A stretch of DNA of 64,000 nucleotides from Mesobacillus sp. S13 (GCF_020422885.1 NZ_CP084622.1:1321001-1385000); one strand, 5' to 3'. Counted from the stretch's first letter, positions 28,040-37,654 are shown. Numbers and translations: made by a program. Notes: generated from the letters alone by a model not told the origin.

Positions 28040-29323
28040 ATGAAAGAGAAGTCCTATCAAACCAACCACCGTAGAATAGCAACTGCCCTTTCGATTATTC
28101 CAGGGCTAGGCCAGCTATACAACAAACAATATTTAAAAGGAATCGCATTTTTAGTTTTAACTGGTGCATTCTTCGGAGTGTTCTCAGACCTGCTCAATAT
28201 GGGTCTATGGGGACTGTTTACACTGGGAGAGCAAACGCCTCGTGACCATTCCATCTTCTTGATGGTTGAAGGGATCTTGGCACTCATTGTCCTGATCTTT
28301 GGAATCGGTTTCTATCTGTTCAACTTAAATGATGCATATAAGACCGGCTTGAAAAGAGACATGGGAGAGCGTCTAAGCACGGTAAAAGAGCAATACAATA
28401 ACCTGATCGATAATGGATTCCCATACCTGATCATGTCACCTGGATTCCTGCTATTGATTTTTGTTGTTGTATTCCCGATTCTATTCGTCGTTTTACTAGC
28501 ATTCACTAACTATGATCTGTACCATTCACCACCTGCAAAATTGGTTGACTGGGTCGGACTTAAAAACTTCTTTGATTTGTTCCAATTAGAATCTTGGCGT
28601 CAGACATTCTTCTCCGTACTTTCATGGACAATCATCTGGACATTTGTCGCAACAACTTTCCAGGTTGCATTGGGCATGTTCCTTGCGATTCTCGTAAATC
28701 AGAAGGATGTTAAAGGAAAGGCTATCATCCGTACAGTATTCATTCTTCCTTGGGCTGTACCAGCATTCGTATCCATCCTTGTATTTGCTGGTATGTTCAA
28801 TGAATCATTTGGTGCCATCAACCGTGACATCCTTGGATTCTTTGGAATCGATCCAATTCCATGGATGACAGAAGCGATGTATACGAAAATCGCACTGATC
28901 ATGATTCAAACATGGCTTGGATTCCCGTTCATTTTCGCAATGGTCACTGGTGTCCTTCAATCCATTCCTGAAGAATTATATGAAGCAGCAACTGTGGACG
29001 GTGCGACAAACTTCCAGAAGTTCAAGAACATCACATTGCCGCTTGTGCTTTTCGCAACAGCGCCAATCTTGATTACACAATACACGTTCAACTTCAATAA
29101 CTTCAATATTATTTATCTCTTTAATGGCGGAGGACCTGCTGTGCCAGGCGCAAATGCCGGCGGCACAGATATCCTGATTTCGTGGATTTACAGCCTCACG
29201 ATGACATCTGCACAATATTCTAAAGCTGCTGCTATCACTATGCTCCTTTCATTGATTGTTATTGGAGTAGCTTTATGGCAGTTCAAGAGAACGAAATCAT
29301 TCCAAGAAGAGGATATGATGTAA
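28040..29323 (+). CDS. Maltodextrin ABC transporter permease (MalF/MdxF type)
   Basis: A 427-residue inner-membrane permease. The N-terminal portion has the extra hydrophobic segments of MalF proteins (GLGQLYNKQYLKGIAFLVLTGAFFGVF). The binding-protein-dependent transport domain follows, with the EAA loop EELYEAATVDGATNFQKFKNITLPL that contacts the ATPase. No ATPase gene is present here; in Bacillus a shared MsmX-type ATPase encoded elsewhere normally serves such permeases. Confidence 0.93.
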   Translation: MKEKSYQTNHRRIATALSIIPGLGQLYNKQYLKGIAFLVLTGAFFGVFSDLLNMGLWGLFTLGEQTPRDHSIFLMVEGILALIVLIFGIGFYLFNLNDAYKTGLKRDMGERLSTVKEQYNNLIDNGFPYLIMSPGFLLLIFVVVFPILFVVLLAFTNYDLYHSPPAKLVDWVGLKNFFDLFQLESWRQTFFSVLSWTIIWTFVATTFQVALGMFLAILVNQKDVKGKAIIRTVFILPWAVPAFVSILVFAGMFNESFGAINRDILGFFGIDPIPWMTEAMYTKIALIMIQTWLGFPFIFAMVTGVLQSIPEELYEAATVDGATNFQKFKNITLPLVLFATAPILITQYTFNFNNFNIIYLFNGGGPAVPGANAGGTDILISWIYSLTMTSAQYSKAAAITMLLSLIVIGVALWQFKRTKSFQEEDMM

Positions 29324-29324
29324 T

Positions 29325-30167
29325 ATGAGTATCAAACGACAGAAATATCTCAGACTGACACTAACGTACCTTGTGATTTTGGCTATGTTTGCTATTATTA
29401 TTTACCCACTACTCTGGATTGTCGGTTCTTCCTTCAATCCAGGGCAAAGCTTGTCCGGTTCAAGCATCATCCCGAAAAATGCTACGCTTGACCACTATAA
29501 GGAACTGTTCGATACGAACCAGAGCGCGTACTTGTACTGGTACTGGAATTCATTGAAGGTAAGTGTCCTGACCATGGTGTTTACAGTCATCCTTGTCAGC
29601 CTTACAGCTTATTCATTTTCACGCTACCGTTTTATTGGCCGTAAGAACAGCTTGATGACATTCCTGATCCTGCAGATGATTCCAAACTTTGCAGCGCTGA
29701 TCGCGATTTTCATCCTTGCGCTGTTGACTGGCCTTCTTGACACTCACTTAGGCTTGATCCTTGTATACGTTGGGGGCGCAATCCCGATGAATACATGGCT
29801 GATGAAAGGATATCTTGATACCATTCCGAAAGAACTTGATGAATCAGCCAAAATGGACGGTGCCGGCCACCTGAGGATCTTCTTCCAGATTGTCATGCCG
29901 CTTGCGACACCGATCATCGCAGTCGTAGCATTGTTCGCATTCATCGCTCCATTCGGTGACTTCATCCTGGCAAGAATCCTTTTAAGAACCGAAGAAAAAT
30001 ACACTCTTGCTGTTGGACTATATGATATGGTTGCCAAACAGTTCGGTGCAGAATTCACCACTTTCGCTGCAGGTGCAGTATTGATCGCGGTACCGATTGC
30101 TATCCTCTTCCTGTCATTCCAAAAATACTTTGTTTCTGGTTTGACGGCAGGAGGAACAAAAGGATAA
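29325..30167 (+). CDS. Maltodextrin ABC transporter permease (MalG/MdxG type)
   Basis: A 280-residue permease with six hydrophobic segments and the EAA loop PKELDESAKMDGAGHLRIFFQIVMPL. Only one base separates it from malF, so they are co-expressed. It forms the membrane channel with MalF and receives maltodextrin from the lipoprotein. Confidence 0.93.
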   Translation: MSIKRQKYLRLTLTYLVILAMFAIIIYPLLWIVGSSFNPGQSLSGSSIIPKNATLDHYKELFDTNQSAYLYWYWNSLKVSVLTMVFTVILVSLTAYSFSRYRFIGRKNSLMTFLILQMIPNFAALIAIFILALLTGLLDTHLGLILVYVGGAIPMNTWLMKGYLDTIPKELDESAKMDGAGHLRIFFQIVMPLATPIIAVVALFAFIAPFGDFILARILLRTEEKYTLAVGLYDMVAKQFGAEFTTFAAGAVLIAVPIAILFLSFQKYFVSGLTAGGTKG

Positions 30168-30186
30168 TCTATTAGGGCAGAAACAT

Positions 30187-30220
30187 TTTAAGCAAAGGCC
30201 ATATTTGGTCTTTGCTTAAA
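30187..30220 (+). other. Intercistronic hairpin between malG and the amylase gene
   Basis: TTTAAGCAAAGGCC pairs with GGTCTTTGCTTAAA (one mismatch) around a 6-nt loop, without a T run. It may stabilise the upstream mRNA or partially terminate. Confidence 0.6.
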
Positions 30221-30238
30221 TTATGAGGAGGACCGGAG

Positions 30239-31771
30239 ATGAAAAAAATGATCATCTTCATCTTGATTCCGTTTCTTCTTTTCAGCGCTCTCCCGGTAGG
30301 TGCCGTTGAAAATGAAGGACGCAAATGGCAGGATGAAACAATTTATTTCTTAATGGTTGACCGTTTTAACAACGGTGACAATAGCAATGATTTTGAGGTT
30401 GATGCGAATGATCCTAAGGCTTACCATGGAGGCGATTTCCAGGGTGTCATCGACCAGCTTGATTATATTAAGGACATGGGATTCACCGCAATCTGGCTGA
30501 CGCCAGTGTTCGATAATGTCGATATGGGGTACCATGGTTATTGGATTAAAGATTTCTATAAGACAGAAGAGCATTTTGGAAGCGTTGACAAGTTCAAAGA
30601 GCTGGTAAAAGAGGCTCATGATCGTGACATTAAGGTCATTCTTGATTTCGTCGTCAACCATGTCGCTCCAGAACACGAATGGGTAAATGATCCGGCCAAG
30701 AAAGACTGGTTCCATGAAAAACAGGATATTCTTGACTGGAATGACCAGGAACAGCTGGAGAATAACTGGCTTTACGGACTTCCCGATTTAGCTCAGGAAA
30801 ATCCGGAGACGAGACAATATCTAATGGATGCCGCTAAGTGGTGGATTGAAGAAACTAATATCGATGGTTATAGGCTGGATACTGTCCGCCATGTACCTGT
30901 TGAATTCTGGGAAGATTTTTCAAAAGAAGTGAAAAGTGTCAAAGATGATTTTTACCTGATTGGTGAGGTGTGGTCTGAAGATCCGAATTATATCGCTGAA
31001 TATGATAAGGCTGGAATCGATGGCTTTGTCGATTTTCCATTGAATGAGCAGCTTCGTACAGCGTTTGAAAAACCGGATCAGACTTTGGACTGGCTCTTAA
31101 CAACAGCGAAAAGAAATAAATCGATATACGAAAACCCGGAATTGATGGGGAATTTTATCGACAACCATGATATGGTCAGGTTCACAAGGAAAGCAGTCCA
31201 GAACAGGCAGCATCCAGGAACAAGATGGAAGATGGCACTCACATATATGTATACTGCTCCTGGAATCCCAATTGTTTATTACGGAAGTGAGATTGCCCTC
31301 GATGGCGGGGAAGATCCGGACAACCGAAGACAAATGAGTTTCAGGGCGGATAAAGAATTAATTGATTACATCACGAAGATTGGTGAACTTCGCAATGAGC
31401 TTCCTTCTTTAAGAAGAGGTGATTTGGAAGTTCTATATGAAAAGAAAGGCATGGCTGTTTTCAAGAGAACCTATGAAAATGAAACATCTGTCATTGCCAT
31501 CAATAACACTTCCAGCACTCAGCACGTCACATTGACAGCGGACCAGCTGAAAGATGATCAAGAGCTGAGAGGCTTGCTTGCAAATGATCTTGTCAGAAGC
31601 AAGGATGGGGAGTATAACCTTGCTTTAGAACGGGAAAAAGCAGAAATTTATGTACTAGCGGAAAAAACAGGATTGAACATCCCTTACTTAGTGGCATTGG
31701 GCGCTGTATATGCTGCTTTCTTCGGCTTCATTTTCCTTCTTTTTAAAAGGAGAAAGAGGAGTAAAGAATAA
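30239..31771 (+). CDS. Membrane-anchored extracellular alpha-amylase (GH13)
   Basis: 510 residues. An N-terminal signal peptide (MKKMIIFILIPFLLFSALPVGAV) exports it, and a C-terminal hydrophobic segment PYLVALGAVYAAFFGFIFLLF followed by KRRKRSKE anchors it in the membrane with the enzyme outside. GH13 motifs are complete: DFVVNH, nucleophile in DGYRLDTVRHV, acid/base in LIGEVWSE, and FIDNHDMVRF. It likely cuts starch or dextrins at the cell surface and feeds the adjacent MalEFG importer. It follows malG by 71 bp. Exact product spectrum cannot be told. Confidence 0.92.
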   Translation: MKKMIIFILIPFLLFSALPVGAVENEGRKWQDETIYFLMVDRFNNGDNSNDFEVDANDPKAYHGGDFQGVIDQLDYIKDMGFTAIWLTPVFDNVDMGYHGYWIKDFYKTEEHFGSVDKFKELVKEAHDRDIKVILDFVVNHVAPEHEWVNDPAKKDWFHEKQDILDWNDQEQLENNWLYGLPDLAQENPETRQYLMDAAKWWIEETNIDGYRLDTVRHVPVEFWEDFSKEVKSVKDDFYLIGEVWSEDPNYIAEYDKAGIDGFVDFPLNEQLRTAFEKPDQTLDWLLTTAKRNKSIYENPELMGNFIDNHDMVRFTRKAVQNRQHPGTRWKMALTYMYTAPGIPIVYYGSEIALDGGEDPDNRRQMSFRADKELIDYITKIGELRNELPSLRRGDLEVLYEKKGMAVFKRTYENETSVIAINNTSSTQHVTLTADQLKDDQELRGLLANDLVRSKDGEYNLALEREKAEIYVLAEKTGLNIPYLVALGAVYAAFFGFIFLLFKRRKRSKE

Positions 31772-31876
31772 GTGAGAATCAGTCCAAAACTTGGCTAGAA
31801 AAAACAAGCAAAATATCAGGGCAATTCATTTATAATAGAGATAAGGAATTTTTCTGGCAAAAGGGAGGGGAACTTA

Positions 31877-32920
31877 ATGGCTGTCACAATAAAAGATGTT
31901 GCGAAGGTAGCAAATGTCGCGCCTTCAACTGTCTCACGTGTTATCGCCAATAGTCCGAGAATCAGCGAAAAAACGAAAGAAAGAGTCAGGGAGGTTATGG
32001 ACCAGCTTGGGTATCACCCAAACTTCATCGCCAGAAGCCTAGCCAGCCAATCAACTCGGGCAATTGGCCTGGTCATGCCGAGTTCTACTGATGTAGTATT
32101 CCAAAACCCATTCTTCCCAACGGTCTTGACAGGATTGAGCGAAGGCGCGCATTCAAAGCAGTACGCCCTTCATATGACTACTGGGAAGACAGAGGATGAA
32201 ATATTTGATGGAGTAGTCGCGATGGTACAGGGCGGCAGAGTAGATGGTGCAATCCTTCTCTATTCGAAGGTGGAAGACAGGGTCATTGCCTATCTGAAGG
32301 AAAGAAATTTTCCTTTTGTCGTCATCGGCAAGCCTTTTAAAGATGATGAAAATACGAATTATGTTGATAATGATAACTTCAAAGCCGGCAAAGAAGTAAC
32401 CGAGCATTTGATTCAGCTTGGCCATGATCGGATTGGTTTCATCGGAGGAAATCTGGATTTGGTTGTTACGGTGGAGCGCTTGCTTGGCTATGAAAAAGCT
32501 TTGAGGAACTCCGGGATCCATCTGGAAGACAAATACATTGTCAATGATGAATTTCTCCGTGAAAGCGGCCAGGATGCTGTTGAAGTTTTGCTTTCGCTAG
32601 AACACCCACCTACCGCCATAGTAGTTACCGATGACTTGATGGCACTCGGTGTGCTGAATAAGCTGGATGAAATGGGAATCGCGGTACCTCAGGACGTCTC
32701 CATCGTCAGCTTTAACAATGTGCTGATCGCCGAGATGGCAAGACCGCCTTTAACTTCAGTCGATATTAACATTTTCGAGCTGGGGTATCAGGCTGCTAAA
32801 AGTTTGATTCAAATCATCGAAAACCCTAATGAGCCTACCAAACGGATAATTGTCCCTTTCAATATAGTGACACGTTATTCCTGCGGTCACCCGAAGGATT
32901 ATAAGGAAGTACTTGTGTAA
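31877..32920 (+). CDS. LacI-family transcriptional regulator of the maltodextrin locus (MalR-like)
   Basis: 347 residues. An N-terminal helix-turn-helix TIKDVAKVANVAPSTVSRVIAN and hinge region are followed by a periplasmic-binding-like sensor domain (IGLVMPSSTDVVFQNPFFP, GHDRIGFIGG). It is the last gene of the locus, and LacI-type palindromes lie before malE and malF, so it is probably their repressor with maltodextrin or maltose as inducer. GGGAGGGG precedes the ATG. Confidence 0.9.
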   Translation: MAVTIKDVAKVANVAPSTVSRVIANSPRISEKTKERVREVMDQLGYHPNFIARSLASQSTRAIGLVMPSSTDVVFQNPFFPTVLTGLSEGAHSKQYALHMTTGKTEDEIFDGVVAMVQGGRVDGAILLYSKVEDRVIAYLKERNFPFVVIGKPFKDDENTNYVDNDNFKAGKEVTEHLIQLGHDRIGFIGGNLDLVVTVERLLGYEKALRNSGIHLEDKYIVNDEFLRESGQDAVEVLLSLEHPPTAIVVTDDLMALGVLNKLDEMGIAVPQDVSIVSFNNVLIAEMARPPLTSVDINIFELGYQAAKSLIQIIENPNEPTKRIIVPFNIVTRYSCGHPKDYKEVLV

Positions 32921-32957
32921 AAAAACTGCACCTCCCATTATTGGAGGTGCAGTTTTT
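32921..32957. terminator. Bidirectional terminator between malR and the SDR gene
   Basis: Perfect 15-bp stem AAAAACTGCACCTCC / GGAGGTGCAGTTTTT with a 7-nt loop; A and T runs on both sides serve both strands. Confidence 0.93.
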
Positions 32958-32964
32958 AGTTCTA

Positions 32965-33831
32965 TTAGCCATTCACGATTGTGCCGCCATTGACGTGGAT
33001 TGTCTGTCCGCTAACATAAGTGGAGTCGTCGCTGGCTAAATACACATAGGCAGGTGCCAATTCATACGGCTGGCCTGCATGTCCCATTGGAGCGTTTGTG
33101 CCGAACTTAGCTACTTCCTCGGCTGTGAAAGTCGATGGAATGAGTGGAGTCCAGATTGGGCCAGGAGCCACGCTGTTGACTCGGATACCCTGTGACGCCA
33201 GGGACATGGCAAGAGAACGCGTAAACGATACGATAGCCCCTTTAGTCGAAGAATAGTCAAGCAGCTTCTCATTGCCCTTATAGGCTGTAATGGAAGAGGT
33301 ATTGATGATCGTGCTGCCTTTTTTAAGATGCGGCAAGACCGCTTTTGTCAGATGGAAGATCGAGAATACATTTGTGCGGAACGTCTTTTCCAGCTGATCC
33401 GCAGAAATATCCAGCAGACTCTTTTGCGGATGCTGCTCTGCAGCGTTATTGACAAGGACATCAATTTTATCGAACTCTTCAAGTGTTTTCTTAGTCACTT
33501 CCTCACAGAAATGCTCATTTCCGATATCACCCGCAAGCAGCAGGCATTTACGGCCTTCAGCTTCAATGAGTTCTTTAGTCGTTTGCGCATCCTTGCTTTC
33601 CTCAAGATAGACAATTGCTACATCTGCGCCTTCTTTTGCAAAGTAGATTGCAACCGATTTACCGATTCCGCTATCGCCTCCTGTAATCAAAGCAACCTTG
33701 CCAGAAAGTTTACCAGATCCCTTATAGTTTTCATCAACCGATTTTGGCTCAGGATTCATTTCCGGTTCAGTTCCAGGCTGATGATTCTGGTGCTGCGGCG
33801 GGAATCCCTGTTTCTTATTTTCATTAGACAT
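32965..33831 (-). CDS. Short-chain dehydrogenase/reductase, general-stress type (YhxD/YdaD-like)
   Basis: 288 residues. A hydrophilic, proline/glutamine-rich N-terminal leader (NKKQGFPPQHQNHQPGTEPEM) precedes the Rossmann fold. The cofactor loop TGGDSGIGKSVA, NNAAEQ, catalytic Ser in NTSSITAY and YSSTKGA (Tyr-x3-Lys) are present. Relatives in Bacillus belong to the sigma-B general stress regulon and act on unknown aldehydes or alcohols. ATG at 33831 is used, with AAAGGAG upstream; the ATG at 33864 would add residues across that ribosome site. Confidence 0.9.
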   Translation of the reverse strand: MSNENKKQGFPPQHQNHQPGTEPEMNPEPKSVDENYKGSGKLSGKVALITGGDSGIGKSVAIYFAKEGADVAIVYLEESKDAQTTKELIEAEGRKCLLLAGDIGNEHFCEEVTKKTLEEFDKIDVLVNNAAEQHPQKSLLDISADQLEKTFRTNVFSIFHLTKAVLPHLKKGSTIINTSSITAYKGNEKLLDYSSTKGAIVSFTRSLAMSLASQGIRVNSVAPGPIWTPLIPSTFTAEEVAKFGTNAPMGHAGQPYELAPAYVYLASDDSTYVSGQTIHVNGGTIVNG

Positions 33832-33946
33832 AATCAAATTCACTCCTTTAATATGAATCACCATTTATTAAATTCCTTAAAAAACCAGATTAAAAACATG
33901 GAAATTACTTCTTAATGCACAAAAGTGAGGAGAGGGAGAAGATTTC

Positions 33947-34112
33947 TGTCCATCACGAAGGTGATGACGGACAAAAAGAGGGAAGGCGACGAGAGTATTG
34001 TCCGTCAAGGAGGTGATGATGGACAAAAAGAGGTGGGAAAACGGAATTTCTGTCCGTCATGGAGGCGATGATGGACAAAAAGAGGTAGGAAGACAGTATT
34101 TCTGTCCATCAA
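33947..34112. repeat. Hairpin tandem array 3, 52-bp period (three hairpins plus a half)
   Basis: Units begin at TGTCC at 33947, 33999, 34051 and 34103, exactly 52 bp apart. Each is TGTCCRTCA, 9 nt, TGAYGGACA, then a 25-bp purine-rich spacer. The sequence differs from arrays 1 and 2 but the architecture is identical. It fills most of the roughly 320 bp between the SDR start and the CoA-disulfide reductase terminator. Confidence 0.93.
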
Positions 34113-34114
34113 AC

Positions 34115-34145
34115 AAAGCGGCCTCCTTAAAAGGAAGCCGCCTCA
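34115..34145 (-). terminator. Terminator of the CoA-disulfide reductase gene
   Basis: GCGGCTTCCTT / AAGGAGGCCGC stem on the minus strand, followed by a weak T-rich stretch. Confidence 0.7.
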
Positions 34146-34151
34146 ATTTCG

Positions 34152-35804
34152 TTATTGTAATTTGTTTTTAAAGATAGAGTAAGTCTTATAGCCGCCAGTC
34201 AGGTTCTTGACCTTGAAGCCGTTTTGCTGAAGGATACGGGACGCTAGGTATCCTCTCAGGCCAACCTGGCAAGTGATCAGGATCGTTTCATCTTTTGGAA
34301 GCTCATCAAGGCGCTTGCGCAAGTCATCAAGCGGGATGTTCTTTGATCCTTCAATTTTGCCTTGTGCGTGTTCTTTCTCTGTGCGAACGTCAATCAGGAA
34401 AGCGCCGTCTTTGACCAAATCATCAACCTCATAGTGCTGTACTGTTTCAATTGTGCCGTCAACAATATTGGAAGCTACATATCCAGCCATGTTCACTGGA
34501 TCTTTTGCAGATGAGAAAGGCGGTGCATATGCAAGCTCAAGCTCTTGAAGGTCATAGACGCTTAATCCGCCTTTGATTGCTGTTGCAATAACATCAATAC
34601 GCTTGTCAACACCATCTTTACCTACTGCCTGTGCACCGAAGATCTTGCCAGTCTCTCTGTCGAAAATGACTTTAAGAGAGATTTGTTCTGCGCCAGGATA
34701 GTAACCAGCGTGAGATAGTGGGTGGATGTGCACCACTTCATATGGAATACCCAGTCTTCGCAGCAGTTTTTCGCTGTTACCAGTAGTGGCAGCAGTCATT
34801 TCAAATACTTTTACGATAGATGTGCCCAGTGTACCAGGATAGGCGATCTTGCGGCCGTTTATATGATGTCCGACAATATGCGCCTGACGGTTTGCAGGCC
34901 ATGCGAGCGGAATCATCGTAGGCTGCCCATTGATATAGTCGGTAACCTCGATTGCATCACCCATTGCGTATATGGACTCGTCAGAAGTCTGCAGGTATTC
35001 ATTTACCTTGATGCCGCCGCGTTCTCCAAGTTCAAGGCCAGAGTCAGCTGCAAGCTTGTTCTCTGGGCGGACACCGATTGACAGGATGATTAATTCAGAA
35101 TCAAGGACTTTGCCGCTTTCTAGGACAACCTTTGTGCCATTCTCTTGAACGTCAGTGATACCGTCTCCAAGAATCAGCTCAACGCCATTTTTCCTCAATT
35201 CATCCTCAACGATCGCCGCCATTTCTGGATCAACCGGACCCATGACCTGTGGCAATTTCTCAACTAGGGTTACCTTGACTCCAGCGTGGACAAGGTTTTC
35301 CGCCATTTCCAGACCGATGAACCCGCCGCCGATTACGACGGCATTGTTTGGTTTATTGTCTTCAAGGTATGCTTTGATTTTATCCATATCTGGAATATTT
35401 CTAAGCGTAAATACGTTTGCGCTCTTTAAGCCTTCGATTGGAGGAACGATTGGTTTCGCCCCTGGTGATAGAACGAGTACATCATAGCTTTCTGTATACA
35501 CTTCACCAGTTTGTACGTGTTTAATTGAAACCGTTCTTTCTTCACGGTTGATTGCCGTTACTTCAGAGAAGTTGCGGATATCCAGGTTGTAGCGTGCATT
35601 CATGCCTTCAACAGTTTGCAAAAGCAACTTTTTGCGATCTTCAATAACACCACTGATATGATAAGGCAGTCCGCAGTTTGCAAAAGAAATGAACTCTCCT
35701 CTTTCAAATAGAACAATCTCAGCTTGCTCATCGAGTCTTCTTAGTTTAGTTGCTGTAGTTGCTCCACCTGCTACGCCGCCCACAATTACGATTTTTTTAC
35801 CCAT
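34152..35804 (-). CDS. CoA-disulfide reductase with C-terminal rhodanese domain
   Basis: Flavoprotein of 550 residues. FAD-binding GGVAGGATTATKLRRL lies at the N-terminus, the single redox cysteine in SFANCGLPYHISG is at residue 44, and the NAD(P)H site is VVIGGGFIGLEMAENL. A rhodanese domain (DVRTEKEHAQGKIEGSKNIP, active cysteine in ITCQVGLRGY) closes the protein. Members of this CoADR-Rhd group reduce CoA disulfides, CoA persulfides or polysulfides. An ATACC/GGTAT inverted repeat lies 40 bp upstream, as expected for persulfide-sensing CstR-type control. Confidence 0.92.
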   Translation of the reverse strand: MGKKIVIVGGVAGGATTATKLRRLDEQAEIVLFERGEFISFANCGLPYHISGVIEDRKKLLLQTVEGMNARYNLDIRNFSEVTAINREERTVSIKHVQTGEVYTESYDVLVLSPGAKPIVPPIEGLKSANVFTLRNIPDMDKIKAYLEDNKPNNAVVIGGGFIGLEMAENLVHAGVKVTLVEKLPQVMGPVDPEMAAIVEDELRKNGVELILGDGITDVQENGTKVVLESGKVLDSELIILSIGVRPENKLAADSGLELGERGGIKVNEYLQTSDESIYAMGDAIEVTDYINGQPTMIPLAWPANRQAHIVGHHINGRKIAYPGTLGTSIVKVFEMTAATTGNSEKLLRRLGIPYEVVHIHPLSHAGYYPGAEQISLKVIFDRETGKIFGAQAVGKDGVDKRIDVIATAIKGGLSVYDLQELELAYAPPFSSAKDPVNMAGYVASNIVDGTIETVQHYEVDDLVKDGAFLIDVRTEKEHAQGKIEGSKNIPLDDLRKRLDELPKDETILITCQVGLRGYLASRILQQNGFKVKNLTGGYKTYSIFKNKLQ

Positions 35805-35843
35805 TGTATTGTCATCCTTTCGGTTGAAAAAATTTAATTGTTT

Positions 35844-35861
35844 TATACCCCTACTGGTATA
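35844..35861. promoter_or_regulatory. CstR/CsoR-type operator upstream of the CoA-disulfide reductase gene
   Basis: TATACC-CCTACT-GGTATA, 6-bp arms around 6 bp. It resembles the ATACC-N-GGTAT sites bound by CstR/CsoR-family repressors; the adjacent gene's sulfur chemistry supports CstR. Confidence 0.55.
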
Positions 35862-36035
35862 TTAACGTGAAAATAGGGGAAATCCAATAGTACTTTGTGA
35901 AGGATTTGTGAATGTTTTACCAAATTAAATCTGGATAACAGACTAATGTCACATTCAGGACCAATACATTCATTCTAACGTGTTAATAGGAAAATACCTT
36001 AGGTGGTTTGTGAACCATTCATGAATTTTCATAAA

Positions 36036-36072
36036 AATAAAAGCGGACAATGTCACCATAGTCCGCTTTTAT
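36036..36072. terminator. Terminator downstream of yajQ
   Basis: AATAAAAGCGGAC / GTCCGCTTTTAT stem with A and T runs on both sides. The region 35862-36035 between this and the reductase operator holds nothing recognisable. Confidence 0.85.
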
Positions 36073-36099
36073 CCAATATTATTTAGTCTTAGCTTTATT

Positions 36100-36591
36100 T
36101 TAACGATAATTCACGAACTGCACATCTACAGTAAGATCTGCTTCTTTGACAGCAGTTATGATTTTTTGAAGGTCATCGCGGTTCTTGCCTGTAACACGAA
36201 CCTGGTCATCCTGAACCTGGCTCTTGACCTTCAAGCCGCTGTTTTTGATGATTGTATTGATTTTCTTTGCATTCTCCTTGTCGATTCCCTGTACGAGCTT
36301 TGCTCTTTGGCGAACGGTCCCGCCTGAAGCACGTTCTACTTTACCGTAATCAAGATTCTTAATTGGAATGCCGCGTTTGATCATCTTGCTGAATAGTACA
36401 TCCTTCAACTGGTCAAGCTTAAATTCATCATCGGAAATGAGGACAAGTTCTTCTTTATCAAGTGAAATTTCACTTTTGCTTCCTTTAAAATCATAGCGAT
36501 TCTGGATTTCTTTCATGGCGATGCTGATTGCATTCGTGACTTCAGACATTTCAACTTTGGATACAATATCAAATGAGCTCTCTTTAGACAT
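36100..36591 (-). CDS. yitK: YajQ-family nucleotide-binding protein (YitK)
   Basis: 163 residues with the YajQ pattern [81 protein letters not shown]. Two ferredoxin-like domains; homologues bind tRNA/GTP, and in some bacteria cyclic di-GMP. Here it lies divergent from cvfB, matching the yitK-yitL neighbourhood of B. subtilis. Confidence 0.93.
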   Translation of the reverse strand: MSKESSFDIVSKVEMSEVTNAISIAMKEIQNRYDFKGSKSEISLDKEELVLISDDEFKLDQLKDVLFSKMIKRGIPIKNLDYGKVERASGGTVRQRAKLVQGIDKENAKKINTIIKNSGLKVKSQVQDDQVRVTGKNRDDLQKIITAVKEADLTVDVQFVNYR

Positions 36592-36766
36592 GACTACCTC
36601 CGGGTAATGAAAAATTTTTGCTGGCCTCTGGATAAGGGAGCGTATGTATACCAGCGCTTTCGCTTTTGCTTACATTATAGTAAAATATAGCAGTTCAAAC
36701 AACTTTACGTAATTTAGAGTTTTCGCTCTTTGGGTAAGATGTTAATAACAAGGCAGGAGGGATATT

Positions 36767-37630
36767 ATGTCCTTGAACGAATATACAGGTCAGTCTTTGG
36801 AGCTGACAGTAGCAAGAATAGTTGATTTCGGGTATTTTTTAACGGACGGGGAGGAAGATGTGCTGCTCCATTTAAATGACACGGATCGATCATTTGAAGA
36901 AGGAGATAAGGTAGAAGTCTTTTTATTTGTGGAATCAAGAGGCAGGCTCGCTGCAACTACAACGATACCAAAAGTTAAGGTAGGACAATATGATTGGGTA
37001 CCGGTTGTTGATGTCAAGGAAGGGATTGGCATATTCCTGGATATTGGCATCAGCAAGGATGTTCTGCTTGGTGAAGAAGATTTGCCAGTAGTGAAATCAG
37101 TCTGGCCAAAGGAAGGGGATTTGCTATATATCACACTGCGAGTGAATCGCAACAATATGATATACGCTCGAATGGCGACCGATCCTGTCATTCAGGATAT
37201 CTCCGTCAAGGCTACAAGAAGCGACTTTAATAAAAATGTCCACGGATATATTTACCGGACAGCAAGAGTTGGCAGCTGGATGATCACAGCAGAGGGCTTT
37301 AAAGGTTTCATCCATGAATCACAGCGCCGCACAGAGCCGCGTATTGGCCAGAAGGTAGAGGGAAGGATCATTGATGTAAAACAGGATGGTTCTGTCAATA
37401 TCTCTCTATTGCCGCGCAAGCTGGAAGCGTTGGATGAAGACGCAGAGAAAATCATGGAATATCTGGAGCTCCGCAATGGTGCCATGCCGTACCATGACAA
37501 GAGCATGGCCGAGGACATCCAGGAACGCTTCGGCATGAGCAAAGGCTCCTTCAAGCGGGCGATGGGCAGGCTGATGAAGGAAGGTAAGATCTATCAGGAA
37601 GAGAATTGGACTTATAAAAAAGAAAAATAG
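36767..37630 (+). CDS. cvfB: CvfB-type S1 RNA-binding protein (YitL)
   Basis: 287 residues with several S1/OB modules (VARIVDFGYFLTDGEEDVLLHLND, KEGIGIFLDIGISKDVLLGEEDLP, VEGRIIDVKQDGSVNISLLPRK) and a C-terminal winged helix (SMAEDIQERFGMSKGSFKRAMGRLMKEGKIYQ). CvfB in staphylococci binds RNA and influences virulence gene expression. GGAGGG precedes the ATG. Confidence 0.9.
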   Translation: MSLNEYTGQSLELTVARIVDFGYFLTDGEEDVLLHLNDTDRSFEEGDKVEVFLFVESRGRLAATTTIPKVKVGQYDWVPVVDVKEGIGIFLDIGISKDVLLGEEDLPVVKSVWPKEGDLLYITLRVNRNNMIYARMATDPVIQDISVKATRSDFNKNVHGYIYRTARVGSWMITAEGFKGFIHESQRRTEPRIGQKVEGRIIDVKQDGSVNISLLPRKLEALDEDAEKIMEYLELRNGAMPYHDKSMAEDIQERFGMSKGSFKRAMGRLMKEGKIYQEENWTYKKEK

Positions 37631-37651
37631 AGCCGGCTGGCTCTATTTTTT
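37623..37651 (+). terminator. Terminator of cvfB
   Basis: AAATAGAGCC / GGCTCTATTT stem with GGCT loop, followed by TTT. Confidence 0.88.
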
Positions 37652-37654
37652 ACT

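Noticed and set aside
33328..33915. A 195-codon plus-strand open frame over the SDR gene
   Set aside because: It is antisense to a clear short-chain dehydrogenase, has a composition unlike a real protein and no ribosome site.
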